DNA of 13,895 nt, from assembly GCA_030667205.1 (NCBI GenBank), contig DAOUWH010000009.1, positions 1-13,895 of the forward strand, in the 5' to 3' direction. Origin of the DNA: Nitrospirota bacterium (GTDB taxonomy: Bacteria > Nitrospirota > Thermodesulfovibrionia > Thermodesulfovibrionales > JdFR-86). The notes under the pieces are model-generated. The model worked only from the letters and a program-made list of their open reading frames with translations, had not been told where the DNA came from and searched no databases. Shown here piece by piece: positions 13,797 through 13,895 of this stretch. Within the stretch, counting starts at the first letter, position 1. Each line of letters begins with the position of its first letter. The position numbers were made by a program, and so were the translations under genes.

Positions 13797-13825
13797 AGTA
13801 TATTAGAAATTCCCAATAAATACAA
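13797..13825 (-). promoter_or_regulatory. Promoter of mobA, predicted to give leaderless mRNA
   Basis: On the minus strand TTGTAT (13820-13825) and TATACT (13797-13802) are exactly 17 bases apart. TATACT is 5/6 to the -10 and TTGTAT keeps the TTG of the -35. Only six bases separate the -10 from the mobA ATG, placing the expected +1 on the A of ATG. This agrees with the missing ribosome-binding site. Confidence 0.45.
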
Positions 13826-13826
13826 G

Positions 13827-13895
13827 CTATTTAAAGGAAAAATAAGGAGGATATCCTTTTAGCTTCAACAGGGTCTCTGTGTTATTCCCGCCTTC
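13827..13895 (-). CDS. Possible C-terminal end of an unknown gene at the window edge
   Basis: One minus-strand frame is open from the right edge to TAG at 13827-13829, giving 22 residues that include LLKLKGYPPYFSFK. The LKLKGYPPY pattern resembles the last helix and strand of SPOR domains, which bind denuded peptidoglycan, but the stretch is too short to be sure. The other two minus frames close early. If real, its stop lies 36 bases upstream of mobA, and the mobA -35 box sits against it. Confidence 0.25.
   Translation of the reverse strand, partial: EGGNNTETLLKLKGYPPYFSFK

Noticed and set aside
13848..13857. AGGATATCCT palindrome next to an AAGGAGG motif on the plus strand
   Set aside because: No start codon follows AAGGAGG at a usable distance. 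As a minus-strand hairpin the stem is only about 5 bp, so neither a ribosome-binding site nor a terminator is well supported.

Overview
This window comes from a GC-rich, Gram-negative (diderm) bacterium. It encodes an outer-membrane secretin with type II secretion (T2SS) partners, an Mla/MCE lipid transporter, a TatA and a pyrophosphate-type phosphofructokinase. The set suits the Desulfobacterota/'Deltaproteobacteria' or a related Nitrospirota-like lineage. That placement is inference from gene content and style; there is no marker gene here to fix it.

Layout, left to right. (1) 1-173 (-): 5' part of an exported SH3-type protein. (2) 174-587: a 414-base intergenic region holding the SH3 gene promoter, a REP-like hairpin repeat, an unlisted 20-codon cysteine-containing micro-ORF (335-397, -) with its own extended -10 promoter, ribosome-binding site and hairpin, and the upstream region of pfk. 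(3) 588-1793 (+): PPi-type 6-phosphofructokinase, followed by a terminator-like hairpin shared with the convergent secretion operon. (4) 1844-8686 (-): a tightly packed T2SS operon transcribed gspE-gspK-gspL-gspM-gspC-gspD, each junction overlapping by 1, 4 or 20 bases. It lacks gspF and the pseudopilins G, H, I and J. (5) 8687-8854: intergenic region with a perfect TATAAT for gspE. (6) 8855-13790 (-): an apparent operon mobA-tatA-alr-mlaE-mlaF-mlaD. mobA has promoter-like boxes placed so that its transcript would start on the ATG. (7) 13791-13895: short gap and the possible tail of another minus-strand gene.

How the genes work together. GspE would power pseudopilus assembly. GspK is the minor pseudopilin near the tip. 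GspL/GspM form the inner-membrane platform and GspC bridges to the secretin GspD. Several parts are close to the type IV pilus versions: GspL is a PilM+PilN chain, GspM is PilO-like, and GspC has no PDZ domain. MlaE/MlaF/MlaD would move phospholipid between membranes, with MlaD carrying a large extra C-terminal beta-rich domain. mobA next to tatA makes sense because molybdoenzymes are loaded with cofactor in the cytoplasm and exported folded by Tat. Alr supplies D-alanine for the cell wall.

Main points for a second look: an in-frame amber codon at a conserved Glu position of otherwise intact mlaE, the cysteine-rich micro-ORF, the beta-domain-fused MlaD, the split T2SS locus, and the possibly leaderless mobA. 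Most of the window is ordinary chromosomal housekeeping and envelope genes. I found no CRISPR, prophage, insertion sequence or tRNA, and no convincing wholly new multi-gene system.
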